Part shown: positions 6,114-13,645 of the stretch, piece by piece
Layout of the letters: each line of letters starts with the position of its first letter
Numbering within the stretch: position 1 is the stretch's first letter
NCBI GenBank assembly: GCA_964523945.1
Contig: CAZGBU010000036.1
Span: 1 to 18,555, forward strand
Length of the DNA stretch: 18,555 bases
Reading direction: 5' to 3'
Source of the DNA: CAKTOF01 sp964523945
GTDB lineage: Bacteria; Bacillota; Clostridia; Oscillospirales; Oscillospiraceae
The notes under the pieces: generated by a model
Database searches by the model: none
What the model was told of the DNA's origin: nothing
Seen by the model: the letters and a program-made list of their open reading frames with translations, nothing else
Translations under genes and position numbers: made by a program

Positions 6114-7259
6114 ATGGAGCGCGACAGCGGCCTGTACAAACGAATTGCAATCCGTTCGGCGGTCATCATCTGCACCATTGTGCTCGTGCTGACGCTTGGT
6201 GTCTGGCTGTTCTGGCTGCTGCTGCCGTTTTTCCTGGCGTATTTTTTTTCATGGGTGCTCAACCCGATTGTCGGTGCGGTCTGCCGCAAGACGCATCTGC
6301 CGCGCCGCGCCGTCAGTCTGGTGCTGGTCATCGTCTCGTTCCTGGTGCTGATGGTACTGATTGCCTGGCTGGTTTATCTCACGGCTACAGAACTGATCAG
6401 CCTGGCCAACAGCTGGCAGGACCTGGTTGCCAGTGCGCAGAATACGTTTGACGGCCTGCAAGACCGGTTTGTTTTGCTGTTTGGCAGCCCGCTGCTGCGC
6501 GGCAATCTCAACTCGTTGTTTTCGGCTGTATCCTCAACGCTTGCCGGCCTGCTTGAGCCGCTCTCCGACCGCCTGATCGAGCTGGCGACCGACGCGGCCA
6601 GAATGATCCCGACGGCACTGCTGTTTGTGATTGCGCTGGTGATGGGCACCTATTTTATCCTTTGCGATTTTGAAAAGATGCATATCCGCGTACGCGACGC
6701 GCTGCAGGGCGAGGGGATGCGGCCGGTTCTGCGCGTCCTGAAACTCCTGCGGCAGGCGTTCGGTGGGTATTTGATGGCGTCGTTCGCGCTGTCGCTTATT
6801 GTTGCACTGATTAATCTGGCGGGGCTTCTGCTGCTTCGGATTGAATATGCGGCCATTCTGGCGCTTCTGATGGGTGTATTGGATTTCCTCCCGTATGTTG
6901 GAAGCGGCGCAATCCTGATTCCCTGGAGCCTGATCTGCTTTTCTTCCGGCGACTGGCTGCGTGGTCTTGCGTTGGTACTGCTGTACGCAGTTGTATTTCT
7001 CGCGCGCAACATCGCTGGGCGGCGGCTGCTCGGCGCGCGGTTCCGCCGCTCGCCGTTTCTGGGGCTGGTGTGCGCGTTCATTGGCTGGAAGCTGTGGGGG
7101 GTGTTCGGCCTGATCCTCGGCCCGGTGCTCTGCATGATCGGCGTCAATATCCACTCCAGCGGCATCCTGGACCGGACACTGGCCGATTTCCGGCTGCTGT
7201 ATGCGGATTTGCGCGCACGGCTTGGTCGCAGCGGGAAAAACGGCACAGCGGAGCCATAA
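6114..7259 (+). CDS. AI-2E family transporter / YtvI-like membrane protein
   Basis: This integral membrane protein of 381 residues belongs to the PF01594 family. An N-terminal pair of membrane segments (AVIICTIVLVLTLGVWLFWL and LPFFLAYFFSWVL) is followed by a third (LVLVIVSFLVLMVLIAWLVY). A soluble stretch of about 100 residues comes next, then a C-terminal bundle with the family signatures GVLDFLPYVGSGAILIPW and GVFGLILGPVLCMIG. Members are proposed exporters; YtvI is a sporulation-associated paralogue in Bacillus, and the substrate here is unknown. ATG 6114 is chosen for AGGAGGG 7 nt upstream and a predicted transcription start at about 6089; a longer in-frame start at 5940 would lie before the promoter. 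No terminator is visible before the T-box promoter, so read-through into the ilvBN leader is possible. Confidence 0.88.
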   Translation: MERDSGLYKRIAIRSAVIICTIVLVLTLGVWLFWLLLPFFLAYFFSWVLNPIVGAVCRKTHLPRRAVSLVLVIVSFLVLMVLIAWLVYLTATELISLANSWQDLVASAQNTFDGLQDRFVLLFGSPLLRGNLNSLFSAVSSTLAGLLEPLSDRLIELATDAARMIPTALLFVIALVMGTYFILCDFEKMHIRVRDALQGEGMRPVLRVLKLLRQAFGGYLMASFALSLIVALINLAGLLLLRIEYAAILALLMGVLDFLPYVGSGAILIPWSLICFSSGDWLRGLALVLLYAVVFLARNIAGRRLLGARFRRSPFLGLVCAFIGWKLWGVFGLILGPVLCMIGVNIHSSGILDRTLADFRLLYADLRARLGRSGKNGTAEP

Positions 7260-7329
7260 TCTGCACACTATGCATAAGAATTCGCAGAGAAAGCGGCAGA
7301 AAATTGTTTGCAGGATGCGGGAAAAGCGC

Positions 7330-7358
7330 TTGCATTTGGCCGCTGCGGCTGGTAGAAT
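7330..7358 (+). promoter_or_regulatory. Promoter of the ilvBN T-box leader
   Basis: TTGCAT (7330-7335), 17 bp, TAGAAT (7353-7358) with TG-G as an extended -10. The expected start near 7365 gives a leader of about 325 nt. The segment 7260-7329 after the permease gene holds no gene; it has an 8-bp palindrome TATGCATA (7269-7276) of unknown meaning. Confidence 0.7.
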
Positions 7359-7400
7359 AACGGATAAGCAGGCGAATGGCCTGTGGGGTATCCCAAGAAT

Positions 7401-7662
7401 AACCCAAAAAGCGATGACGGAGAAAAGTACGCGCTGAGACGAATTGCAGAGACCGGGCGGTCGGTGCAAGCCCGGATTCCACGGTGCTGAATGTCGCTCT
7501 TGAGCTGCCAGCTGAAAGACAGTAGGCTGCGCCGGCTGTTCCGCCGTTACAGGAAAGCCCATACTCCGGTGTGGGACAGAGTGCCCGGTTTCCGGGAAAT
7601 TAGGTGGTATCGCGGAGAGTATCTCTTCGTCCTAAACGAGTTCGTTTGGGGCGTCTTTTTTT
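7401..7662 (+). promoter_or_regulatory. T-box riboswitch, likely tRNA-Val specific
   Basis: A T-box leader controls the downstream gene by reading tRNA charging. Stem I starts at GCGATGACGGAGAAAAGTA (loop-E AGUA at 7426-7429). Its distal part has AGAGACCGGG ... GGTGCAAGCCCGG (7447-7475). The 3' strand reads GAA (7489-7491), T, GTC (7493-7495), G, then CTCTTGAGC, which places the specifier as GUC (valine) with a purine after it; GAG (7420-7422) can pair with CTC. The T-box sequence AGGTGGTATCGCGG (7602-7615) has a UGGU bulge that fits an ACCA tRNA end. Then comes the terminator. The family call is firm; specifier identity is moderate. Confidence 0.92.
7628..7662 (+). terminator. Regulated terminator of the T-box leader
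   Basis: CGTCCTAAACGA pairs with TCGTTTGGGGCG (7628-7653, including G-U pairs), followed by TCTTTTTTT. The 5' arm CGTCCT can instead pair with the T-box region to form the antiterminator, as is usual for this class. Confidence 0.9.
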
Positions 7663-7689
7663 ACCCCAAACAAAGGAGGAGTTGGTTTC

Positions 7690-9390
7690 ATGAAACTGTC
7701 TGGCGCAAAGATCCTGCTTGAATGCCTGGTGGAGCAGGGGGTCGATACGATTTTCGGCTACCCGGGTGGCACAATTCTGAATGTCTACAACGCACTGTAC
7801 GACTATCGCGACCGCATCCGCCACTATCTGACCAGCCATGAGCAGGGCGCGTCCCACGCGGCCGACGGCTATTTCCGGGCCACCGGCAAAACCGGCGTGT
7901 GCATGACGACGTCCGGCCCGGGCGCGACCAATCTGACGACGGGGATCGCCACGGCGTACTATGACTCGTCGGCAGTGGTGTTTATTACCTGCAACGTGTC
8001 CGAGAATCTGCTGGGCAAGGACGCATTTCAGGAAGTTGACATCACCGGCATTGCCATGCCGATCACCAAGGCGACTTATCTGGTCGACGATGTGACAAAG
8101 CTGGCCGATATCGTGCGCGAGGCGTTTTATCTGGCCGCTGCGGGCCGGCCCGGCCCGGTCCTGATCGACATTCTGAAGAACGTCACAGCGGAAGAGGCCG
8201 ACTATACGCCGCTGCCGAAAGAGCAGCACGCGCAGCATGGTCATCTGCGCACGCTGTGCGAACGGTTCGAGCGCGGCTTTAAGTCCACCGCGACAAAGCC
8301 TGAGTGCATCGATAAGGCTGTCGAAATTCTCTCCGGCGCCAAGCGGCCTGTTGTGCTGGTGGGCGGCGGCGTCATCCGTTCCGGTGCGTGCGCGGAGGTG
8401 CTTGCCATGGCAGAGCGGCTCGACGCAGTTGTCTGCTCGACCATTATGGGCCTGGGCGCCGTGCCAGGCGACCACCGGCTGTTTATGGGTTTTGCGGGCA
8501 TGCATGGGCGCAAGGCTGTCAATGTTGCACTGAGTGAGTGCGATGTGCTGCTGGCTGTCGGCACGCGTTTTTCCGACCGCGTTGCGCTCAATCCGGAGAC
8601 GTTTGCTGCCGGCGCAAAGATCATTCACCTCGACATCGACCGGGCCGAGATCGGGAAGAATGTCCCGGCCTACCGCCCGCTGATCGGCGACGCCAAGCAG
8701 GTGCTCGGCAAGCTGCTGCCGCGCGTGGCGCAGCAGGAGCATGGAGAATGGGTCGCGTATATCCGTTCGCTCGTCACAGAGCCGTATAAGCGTGAGAGCG
8801 GGCTTGAACCGTTTGAGATCCTCCAGACGATTGAACGGGTGACGAACGGCGAGGCCACAATTGTCACCGATGTCGGCCAGCACCAGATGTGGTCGGCGCA
8901 GTTCTACACCTACCGCCGGCCCGGGCAGCTCATCACCTCCGGCGGATTCGGGACGATGGGCTTCGGCTATGGCGCGGCGATGGGCGCGAAAGTCGGCGAC
9001 CCGTCAAAGATCGTCATCCATACGACCGGAGACGGATGCTTCCGCATGAACTGTCACGAACTGGCCACCAGCCAGCACTATGGCATCCCGGTGATCACGG
9101 TTGTGTTTGACAACGGCACCCTTGGCATGGTGCGCCAGTGGCAGACGCTGCTGTATGAAAAGCGCTACAGCGAGACGACGCTGGACCGCGGGCCGGACTT
9201 CGTCCGGCTGGCAGAGGCCTACGGCCTGCCCGGCTACCGCGTGACAAATGCGGCAGAGTTCGAAGAGGCGCTGCGTGCAGCCATTGCCGGCGGTACGGCT
9301 GCCGTGATCGACTGCATGCTGAACATTGACGAGGTCGTCCGGCCGATGGTGCCCGGCGGCGCGCCGCTGACGGGCTTCATTCTCGAGTGA
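7690..9390 (+). CDS. ilvB: Acetohydroxyacid synthase, large catalytic subunit
   Basis: IlvB condenses pyruvate with pyruvate or 2-oxobutanoate, the first common step of valine/isoleucine synthesis; it needs ThDP, Mg and FAD. The 566-residue length is normal. The N-terminal Pyr domain carries GVDTIFGYPGGTIL and SHEQGASHAADGY with catalytic Glu51. TSGPGATNLTTGIATAYYDS and GKDAFQEVDITGI follow. The middle FAD domain has LVGGGV and HLDIDRAEIGKN. The C-terminal PP domain has GDGCFRMNCHELATS with VVFDNGTLGMVRQWQ, that is, GDG...N for Mg-ThDP and the Trp linked to 2-oxobutanoate preference. GGAGGAG lies 8 nt before ATG. The gene is under T-box control and its TGA overlaps the ribosome binding site of ilvN. 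Confidence 0.97.
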   Translation: MKLSGAKILLECLVEQGVDTIFGYPGGTILNVYNALYDYRDRIRHYLTSHEQGASHAADGYFRATGKTGVCMTTSGPGATNLTTGIATAYYDSSAVVFITCNVSENLLGKDAFQEVDITGIAMPITKATYLVDDVTKLADIVREAFYLAAAGRPGPVLIDILKNVTAEEADYTPLPKEQHAQHGHLRTLCERFERGFKSTATKPECIDKAVEILSGAKRPVVLVGGGVIRSGACAEVLAMAERLDAVVCSTIMGLGAVPGDHRLFMGFAGMHGRKAVNVALSECDVLLAVGTRFSDRVALNPETFAAGAKIIHLDIDRAEIGKNVPAYRPLIGDAKQVLGKLLPRVAQQEHGEWVAYIRSLVTEPYKRESGLEPFEILQTIERVTNGEATIVTDVGQHQMWSAQFYTYRRPGQLITSGGFGTMGFGYGAAMGAKVGDPSKIVIHTTGDGCFRMNCHELATSQHYGIPVITVVFDNGTLGMVRQWQTLLYEKRYSETTLDRGPDFVRLAEAYGLPGYRVTNAAEFEEALRAAIAGGTAAVIDCMLNIDEVVRPMVPGGAPLTGFILE

Positions 9391-9403
9391 GGAGGAAATG
9401 AAC

Positions 9404-9907
9404 ATGACCGTGAGATATCAGATCCTTTCCGTTCTGGTTGAGAACAGCGCCGGTGTCCTGAGCCAGGTTACCCGGATGTTCTCGCGCAAGGGCTTTAATA
9501 TTGTCTCGCTTGCCGTCGGCGAGACGGACGATGAGACGATTTCCCGTATGACGATCATCGTCCACACCGACGACGAAATGATCCAGCAGATTGCCAGCCA
9601 GCTGAGCAAGCTGCTGCCCGTGATTTCGGTCAAGGTGCTCAACAATGCCGATTCGGTGCGCCGCGAGCTGATACTGGTCAAGCTTCGGGCGGAGGATCGT
9701 GAGACGCGTGATGAGATTATCCAGATCGTCTCGATTTTTCGGGCGAAGATTGTTGACGTCGGCGCGCAGACGCTGACCGTCGAAATCACCGGCGACCATG
9801 GCAAGGCGGTCGCGCTGCTCGATTTGCTGCGCAGCTTCGGCATTCTGGAGCTGGTGCGCACCGGCACGGTTGCGCTCGAGCGCGGCACAAACTGCATCGA
9901 GGGATAA
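9404..9907 (+). CDS. ilvN: Acetohydroxyacid synthase, small regulatory subunit
   Basis: The small subunit activates IlvB and confers feedback inhibition, usually by valine. The 167-residue protein has an N-terminal ACT domain, LSVLVENSAGVLSQVTRMFS followed by RKGFNIVSLAVGET, and the C-terminal AHAS small-subunit domain (RRELILVKLRAE, IFRAKIVDVGAQTLTVEITG, LLRSFGILELVRTGTVAL). ATG 9404 is preferred over 9398: the GGAGG at 9391-9395, which grows out of the ilvB stop, is 8 nt from 9404 but only 2 nt from 9398. The ilvB-ilvN gap of 13 nt indicates coupled translation. A strong terminator follows directly. Confidence 0.96.
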   Translation: MTVRYQILSVLVENSAGVLSQVTRMFSRKGFNIVSLAVGETDDETISRMTIIVHTDDEMIQQIASQLSKLLPVISVKVLNNADSVRRELILVKLRAEDRETRDEIIQIVSIFRAKIVDVGAQTLTVEITGDHGKAVALLDLLRSFGILELVRTGTVALERGTNCIEG

Positions 9908-9943
9908 CAAAAAGCACTCCGACTGGGTCGGAGTGCCTTTTTT
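9908..9943. terminator. Bidirectional terminator between ilvN and the DUF975-like gene
   Basis: A 10-bp stem GCACTCCGAC/GTCGGAGTGC (9914-9923 with 9927-9936) has a TGG loop. It is followed by CTTTTTT on the plus strand and preceded by AAAAA, giving TTTTT on the minus strand. It serves ilvBN and the convergent rpe-DUF975 unit. Confidence 0.9.
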
Positions 9944-9949
9944 GTCAGA

Positions 9950-10765
9950 TCAGACCGGCATCGGTTCGGCCTCATCCTGCGCGGCCCAGTGCGCATAGAG
10001 CGCGGCGATGGACGCCGTTGCATGCGCCTGCTTCCAGCATGTTACGATACCGGTCAGCACGATGCCGGCGGCATAGATAGCAAGCGTCTGCGCATAGCTG
10101 AGCACCAGAAAGCTTGGAATACCCCAGAAGTCAAACAGCAGGGCGATTGTATCGATATTCATCAGCAGCGCTGCCGCAAACAGAGGAATATAGTAATACC
10201 AGAAGCGCAGATCCATGCGCAGCAGGGTCAGTTTTCGACCGCGCGTGCGCCGGATCGACTCGCGCAGCGCCTGTAATGCTGTCATCTGCGGATGGTCATA
10301 CAGGATCAGCACCGCAAAACGGTAGCGGTAGAACGCAACCAGGCCAGGAATCACCAGCAGCATGGACCAGAGCGCAATTTGGATTGTCGTGAGCAGCGAC
10401 AGCGCGATCACGCGCAGCACCATCCGAAATCCGCGCCACAGATCGCGCCCGCTCACCGGCTCGCGCCGCACGCGCCGAAGCATCACGCCCCAATAGCCGA
10501 ACGAGAGCACAGCGGCGGCGAGGTTGGCCGCAATCGAGAGAATATACAGTGCGGCGTTTGCCATCGAATATGCGGTGCGCGCCCCGGCGGCATCAATGCC
10601 GCCGCCGACACCCGCCACCGCCCGGTCAAGCGCATAGTACAGAAGGCTGATAACCAGCGCTGTCAGGTTGGACATAGCGAAGAGAATCAGCGTGTCGTGC
10701 AGAGGCGAGCGCTGGCTCTGCCGGAGCGCCTGGGCGGCGTCCAGCTGGATTTCACGCAGATTCAA
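9950..10765 (-). CDS. DUF975-like integral membrane protein
   Basis: The protein has 271 residues and several hydrophobic segments: DTLILFAMSNLTALVISLLY, ALYILSIAANLAAAVLSFGY, VLRVIALSLLTTIQIALWSM running into LLVIPG, and two near the C-terminus. The signature IPGLVAFYRYRFAVLILYDH followed by TALQALRESIRRTRG fits the DUF975 family, whose function is unknown. The start is taken as TTG 10765 (MNLREIQLDAAQAL) because GGGAGG lies 8 nt upstream; no in-frame ATG is well placed. The first 14 nt overlap the end of rpe, so translation is probably coupled, which is unusual for a membrane protein with no known link to pentose phosphate metabolism. A role in membrane physiology can be suspected but not shown. 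Confidence 0.75.
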   Translation of the reverse strand: MNLREIQLDAAQALRQSQRSPLHDTLILFAMSNLTALVISLLYYALDRAVAGVGGGIDAAGARTAYSMANAALYILSIAANLAAAVLSFGYWGVMLRRVRREPVSGRDLWRGFRMVLRVIALSLLTTIQIALWSMLLVIPGLVAFYRYRFAVLILYDHPQMTALQALRESIRRTRGRKLTLLRMDLRFWYYYIPLFAAALLMNIDTIALLFDFWGIPSFLVLSYAQTLAIYAAGIVLTGIVTCWKQAHATASIAALYAHWAAQDEAEPMPV

Positions 10766-11426
10766 TCGCTTTACCTCCCGTGCGGACCGACCGGATGAAC
10801 GCGCCGGTGTCGTCGGCGCGGAACAGGGCGCTGCCGGCGACAAGTACATTTGCGCCGGCGGCGATGCACACCGGAGCGGTCTGAAGATTGACGCCGCCGT
10901 CCACCTCAAGCTCGCAGGCGGGGTTTGTACGGTCAATCGCTTCGCGCAGCGCGCGCACTTTCGGCATCATATCAGCCATGAACGACTGCCCGCCGAAGCC
11001 TGGCTCGACCGTCATGACCAGAATGAGATCGCACAGCGGGAGAAAGCGCATCGCCGTTTCGACCGGGGTTCGCGGCTTGATCGAAACGGCCGCGCGTACA
11101 CCGTTTTCGCGGATGCGCTGCAGCGCCGCAGCTGTGTTTTCCGCGCTGTCAGCTTCCGCATGCAGCGTCAAAATGTCGGCGCCGGCACTGCAGAATGCGT
11201 CGACATAGCGTGCCGGCCGGTCGATCATCAGATGCACGTCGAGCGGGACATCGGCAATGCGCCGGATCGCAGCAACGACCGGGATCCCGATCGTAATATT
11301 CGGCACAAACAGCCCATCCATCACGTCGACATGGATATAGTCTGCCCCGGTCTGGATCACATGGCGGATGTCGCGTTCGAGATTGACGAAATCGGCGGAG
11401 AGAATCGAGGGGGCAATTTTGATCAT
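10752..11426 (-). CDS. rpe: Ribulose-phosphate 3-epimerase
   Basis: Rpe interconverts ribulose 5-phosphate and xylulose 5-phosphate in the pentose phosphate pathway. The 224-residue TIM barrel shows IAPSILSADF at the N-terminus, HVDVMDGLFVPNITIG with metal ligands His32 and Asp34, DVHLMIDRP with His65, VMTVEPGFGGQSF and ELEVDGGVN with the second catalytic Asp. All expected catalytic residues are present. ATG 11426 follows AGGAGGAG; the longer frame start at 11456 has no ribosome binding site and adds non-family residues. It lies 170 nt downstream of ilvA on the same strand and overlaps the DUF975-like gene by 14 nt. Confidence 0.95.
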   Translation of the reverse strand: MIKIAPSILSADFVNLERDIRHVIQTGADYIHVDVMDGLFVPNITIGIPVVAAIRRIADVPLDVHLMIDRPARYVDAFCSAGADILTLHAEADSAENTAAALQRIRENGVRAAVSIKPRTPVETAMRFLPLCDLILVMTVEPGFGGQSFMADMMPKVRALREAIDRTNPACELEVDGGVNLQTAPVCIAAGANVLVAGSALFRADDTGAFIRSVRTGGKAIESA

Positions 11427-11596
11427 GGGGCTCCTCCTGTGAGAAATTTGGCGCAAAGACGCACCGCGGCGCGCCGTGGCGCATAGAAATGGTTACGCGG
11501 CGTTTCGGCGGGCAGGGGGAAAGCTCTCAACCTGCGCAGACCTGCCCGCGCCGCTTCTGATACCGGGGCCGCCCAACCGGGCGGCCCCGGATGTGT
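11427..11596 (-). other. Structured GC-rich intergenic region between ilvA and rpe
   Basis: A perfect 12-bp hairpin (11563-11574 with 11579-11590, loop AACC) follows the ilvA stop but lacks a U-tract. Downstream on the minus strand GCGGGCAGG and CCTGCCCGC can pair across about 24 nt, and a near-palindrome around GGCGCGCC follows. I see no confident -35/-10 and no riboswitch class that I recognise. The region may attenuate ilvA read-through or carry an rpe leader. Confidence 0.45.
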
Positions 11597-12814
11597 TTAC
11601 CAGAGGTCGGACGCGCCGACAAGCCGTGCCTCGTAGCCGGCCTCGGCCAGCGCCTGCATGATCGCATTTTTGTGCGCATGGCCGAACGCCTCGAGCGTAA
11701 CCTTCAGCTCCACGGCGCTCTGCCGGTTGATCGAGACGAACTGGTTGTGATCGAGCTTGATGATATTGCCCTGCTGACCGGCGACAATCTGTGCAACGCG
11801 CACCAGTTCACCCGGGCGGTCCGGCAGCAGCACCGAGAACGAGAACACACGCCCGCGGTCAAACAGGCCCATCTGCACAAGCGACGACATTGTGATGACA
11901 TCCATATTGCCGCCAGAGAGCACAGAGACGACATTTTTGCCCTTGCAGTCGAGATGGCTGAGCGCGGCGACGGTCAGAAGACCGGAGTTCTCAACGATCA
12001 TCTTGTGCTTCTCCATCATGTCGAGGAATACCTCAACGAGTTCATTGTCGTCGATGGTGATGATGTCGTCAACGTTCTGCTGGATGTACGGCAGGACCTT
12101 GTCGCCGACGGTACGGACGGCGACGCCGTCGGCGATCGTATCGACGTGGTCGAGCGTGACGGGGTGGCCGGCCTCAAGCGCGGCTTTCATCGACGCGGCA
12201 CCGGACGGCTCGACGCCGATGACCTTAACGCCCGGATTGAGCAGCTTTGTCAGCGTCGATACGCCGGCAGCCAGGCCGCCGCCGCCGATCGGAACGAGAA
12301 TGCAGTCGACATCGGGCAGATCTTTGAAAATTTCATAGGCGATGGTGCCCTGACCGGTCGCGACGGCCAGGTCGTTGAACGGATGGACGTAGGTCAGCCC
12401 CTCCTCCTCGGCCAGACGCTGGGCGACAGCGGCAGCGTCGTCAAAGCAGGCGCCTTCGAGCACGACCTCAGCGCCGTAGTCGCGTGTGTTGTTGACCTTG
12501 ACGAGCGGCGTGGTTGTCGGCATGACAATCGTCGCACGGATGCCGGCGTTCTTTGCGGCAAACGCAACGCCCTGGGCGTGGTTGCCGGCCGAGGCCGTCA
12601 CCAGGCCGCAGGCTTTTTCCTCCTCTGTGAGCGTGCTGATCTTAAAGCAGGCGCCGCGCACCTTGTATGCGCCGGTAATCTGAAGATTCTCCGGCTTCAG
12701 GTAGACCTGGTTCCCGGTGGATTTAGAAAAATAAGGGCTGTAGACCAGGCTGGTATCCAGCAGAACCCCGTTCAGCAGGTCGCGGGCGGCCCGAAAATCG
12801 CCAAGCGTCAGCAT
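11597..12814 (-). CDS. ilvA: Threonine ammonia-lyase (threonine dehydratase)
   Basis: The enzyme deaminates threonine to 2-oxobutanoate, the committed step of isoleucine synthesis; it is PLP-dependent and cytoplasmic. The 405-residue protein has the PLP lysine in ENLQITGAYKVRGA (Lys51), the SAGNHAQG loop, the glycine-rich phosphate loop PIGGGGLAAG and VSVLSGGNMD. A single C-terminal ACT-type domain (FSFSVLLPDRPGELVRVAQI, then NIIKLDHNQF) completes it. This is the roughly 400-residue one-ACT form, shorter than the 510-residue E. coli IlvA with two ACT-like modules. Such proteins are annotated ilvA or tdcB; the ilv context favours biosynthesis. AAAAGGAGCG precedes ATG 12814. It has its own strong promoter, divergent from the xpaC operon. 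Confidence 0.93.
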   Translation of the reverse strand: MLTLGDFRAARDLLNGVLLDTSLVYSPYFSKSTGNQVYLKPENLQITGAYKVRGACFKISTLTEEEKACGLVTASAGNHAQGVAFAAKNAGIRATIVMPTTTPLVKVNNTRDYGAEVVLEGACFDDAAAVAQRLAEEEGLTYVHPFNDLAVATGQGTIAYEIFKDLPDVDCILVPIGGGGLAAGVSTLTKLLNPGVKVIGVEPSGAASMKAALEAGHPVTLDHVDTIADGVAVRTVGDKVLPYIQQNVDDIITIDDNELVEVFLDMMEKHKMIVENSGLLTVAALSHLDCKGKNVVSVLSGGNMDVITMSSLVQMGLFDRGRVFSFSVLLPDRPGELVRVAQIVAGQQGNIIKLDHNQFVSINRQSAVELKVTLEAFGHAHKNAIMQALAEAGYEARLVGASDLW

Positions 12815-12837
12815 AACAATCGCTCCTTTTGCATAAG

Positions 12838-12884
12838 AAAACAGTAATATCCATCACTATACAGCAAAACCCGAACGGTGTCAA
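12838..12884 (-). promoter_or_regulatory. Strong promoter of ilvA
   Basis: On the minus strand consensus TTGACA (12884-12879), 17 bp, TATAGT (12861-12856). Downstream is TACTGTTTT (12846-12838), shared with ilvC, and the imperfect dyad AGTNAT-N4-ATNACT covers the -10 and start region. The predicted leader of about 35 nt has no T-box. Confidence 0.85.
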
Positions 12885-12902
12885 CCGAAAGCCCGATATT
12901 CC

Positions 12903-12931
12903 TTGACTTAGCTGGGCAGAAGCGATACAAT
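12903..12931 (+). promoter_or_regulatory. Promoter of the xpaC-telA operon
   Basis: TTGACT (12903-12908), 17 bp, TACAAT (12926-12931). Its -35 lies 18 bp from the -35 of the divergent ilvA promoter, so the two are back to back. The predicted start falls at about the first codon of XpaC, implying a very short or absent leader. Confidence 0.7.
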
Positions 12932-12934
12932 AAA

Positions 12935-13618
12935 ATGACAAAAGCCAGGCTGAGCGTGGCGGAAAGGCGGTGGTGCCGACTGTACCGGCAGGTAAAAAAG
13001 CATTCGTCGATCCCGATCTGGGGGTTTGGCGCAGTCTGGCTGATCTGGGGGCTGGTCGGGCCGCTCTACCGGCCGTGGCATCTGCTCCTGTGCGCGGCCT
13101 GTTCGGCGCTGGCCTATGTTGTGTTGCGGTTGAAGTTTCCGCCGAAGGCTGTTGAGATTGAACGCGAGCCCGACACCGGCGACAAAGCGCTCGATGACGC
13201 CATCCGGGAAGCGCGCACGTCGCTGCGCCGGATGCGCTCGCTTGGCAGTGAGATTCCAGATCCCGGGGTGTGCACGCAGCTTGCCGAGATCGAGTCGCTC
13301 GGCGGACGCATCCTGGCCGAGCTCGAGGCAAGCCCGGACAAGCTGCCGCAGCTGCGGCGCTTCTTGAACTATTACCTTCCGACGACGCTTGGGCTGCTTG
13401 AGCGATACGCGCGGCTGCGCAAGAGCGGCGAGGGCGAAAATGTCAAGCTCGCCATGGAACGGATCGAACAGCTGCTCGGCCAAGTTGCCGTCGCATTCCG
13501 CCGCCAGCTCGATGCGCTGTTCGCCAGCGAGACGATGGACATCACAGCCGACATCGCGGTGATGGAGCAGATGCTTCGTGCGAGCGGCCTGACCGATGAA
13601 ACAGATTTCAAATCCTGA
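12935..13618 (+). CDS. xpaC: XpaC-like (5-bromo-4-chloroindolyl phosphate hydrolysis) family protein
   Basis: The 227-residue protein begins with a basic region, then two hydrophobic segments (IPIWGFGAVWLIWGLVGPLY and HLLLCAACSALAYVVLRL) and a helical cytoplasmic part. LRRMRSLGSEIPDPGV, LPQLRRFLNYYLPTTLGLLE and LFASETMDITADIAVMEQML match the XpaC family (PF10112), which commonly sits next to telA. The name comes from an old indicator-dye phenotype; the true function is unknown. Start choice is weak. ATG 12935 lacks a ribosome binding site and sits at the predicted transcription start, so translation may be leaderless, or begin at GTG 12956. It is the first gene of a four-gene operon; TelA follows after 27 nt. 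Confidence 0.82.
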   Translation: MTKARLSVAERRWCRLYRQVKKHSSIPIWGFGAVWLIWGLVGPLYRPWHLLLCAACSALAYVVLRLKFPPKAVEIEREPDTGDKALDDAIREARTSLRRMRSLGSEIPDPGVCTQLAEIESLGGRILAELEASPDKLPQLRRFLNYYLPTTLGLLERYARLRKSGEGENVKLAMERIEQLLGQVAVAFRRQLDALFASETMDITADIAVMEQMLRASGLTDETDFKS

Positions 13619-13645
13619 CGTAACGATAAAAAGGAGAAAACAGCT

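Noticed and set aside
7492..7494. TGT (Cys) as T-box specifier
   Set aside because: The usual pattern GAA-N-specifier-purine fits GTC followed by G; TGT would be followed by C and makes no sense before ilvBN.
7600..8883. 427-codon minus-strand frame opposite the T-box and ilvB
   Set aside because: It runs through a riboswitch and a conserved enzyme; no start signal and no recognisable domain.
11563..11590. Rho-independent terminator of ilvA
   Set aside because: The 12-bp hairpin is perfect but has no U-tract on the minus strand, so it is listed only as structure within the spacer.
11591..12847. 418-codon plus-strand frame opposite ilvA
   Set aside because: Antisense shadow of ilvA, which carries all family motifs on the other strand and has a strong promoter.
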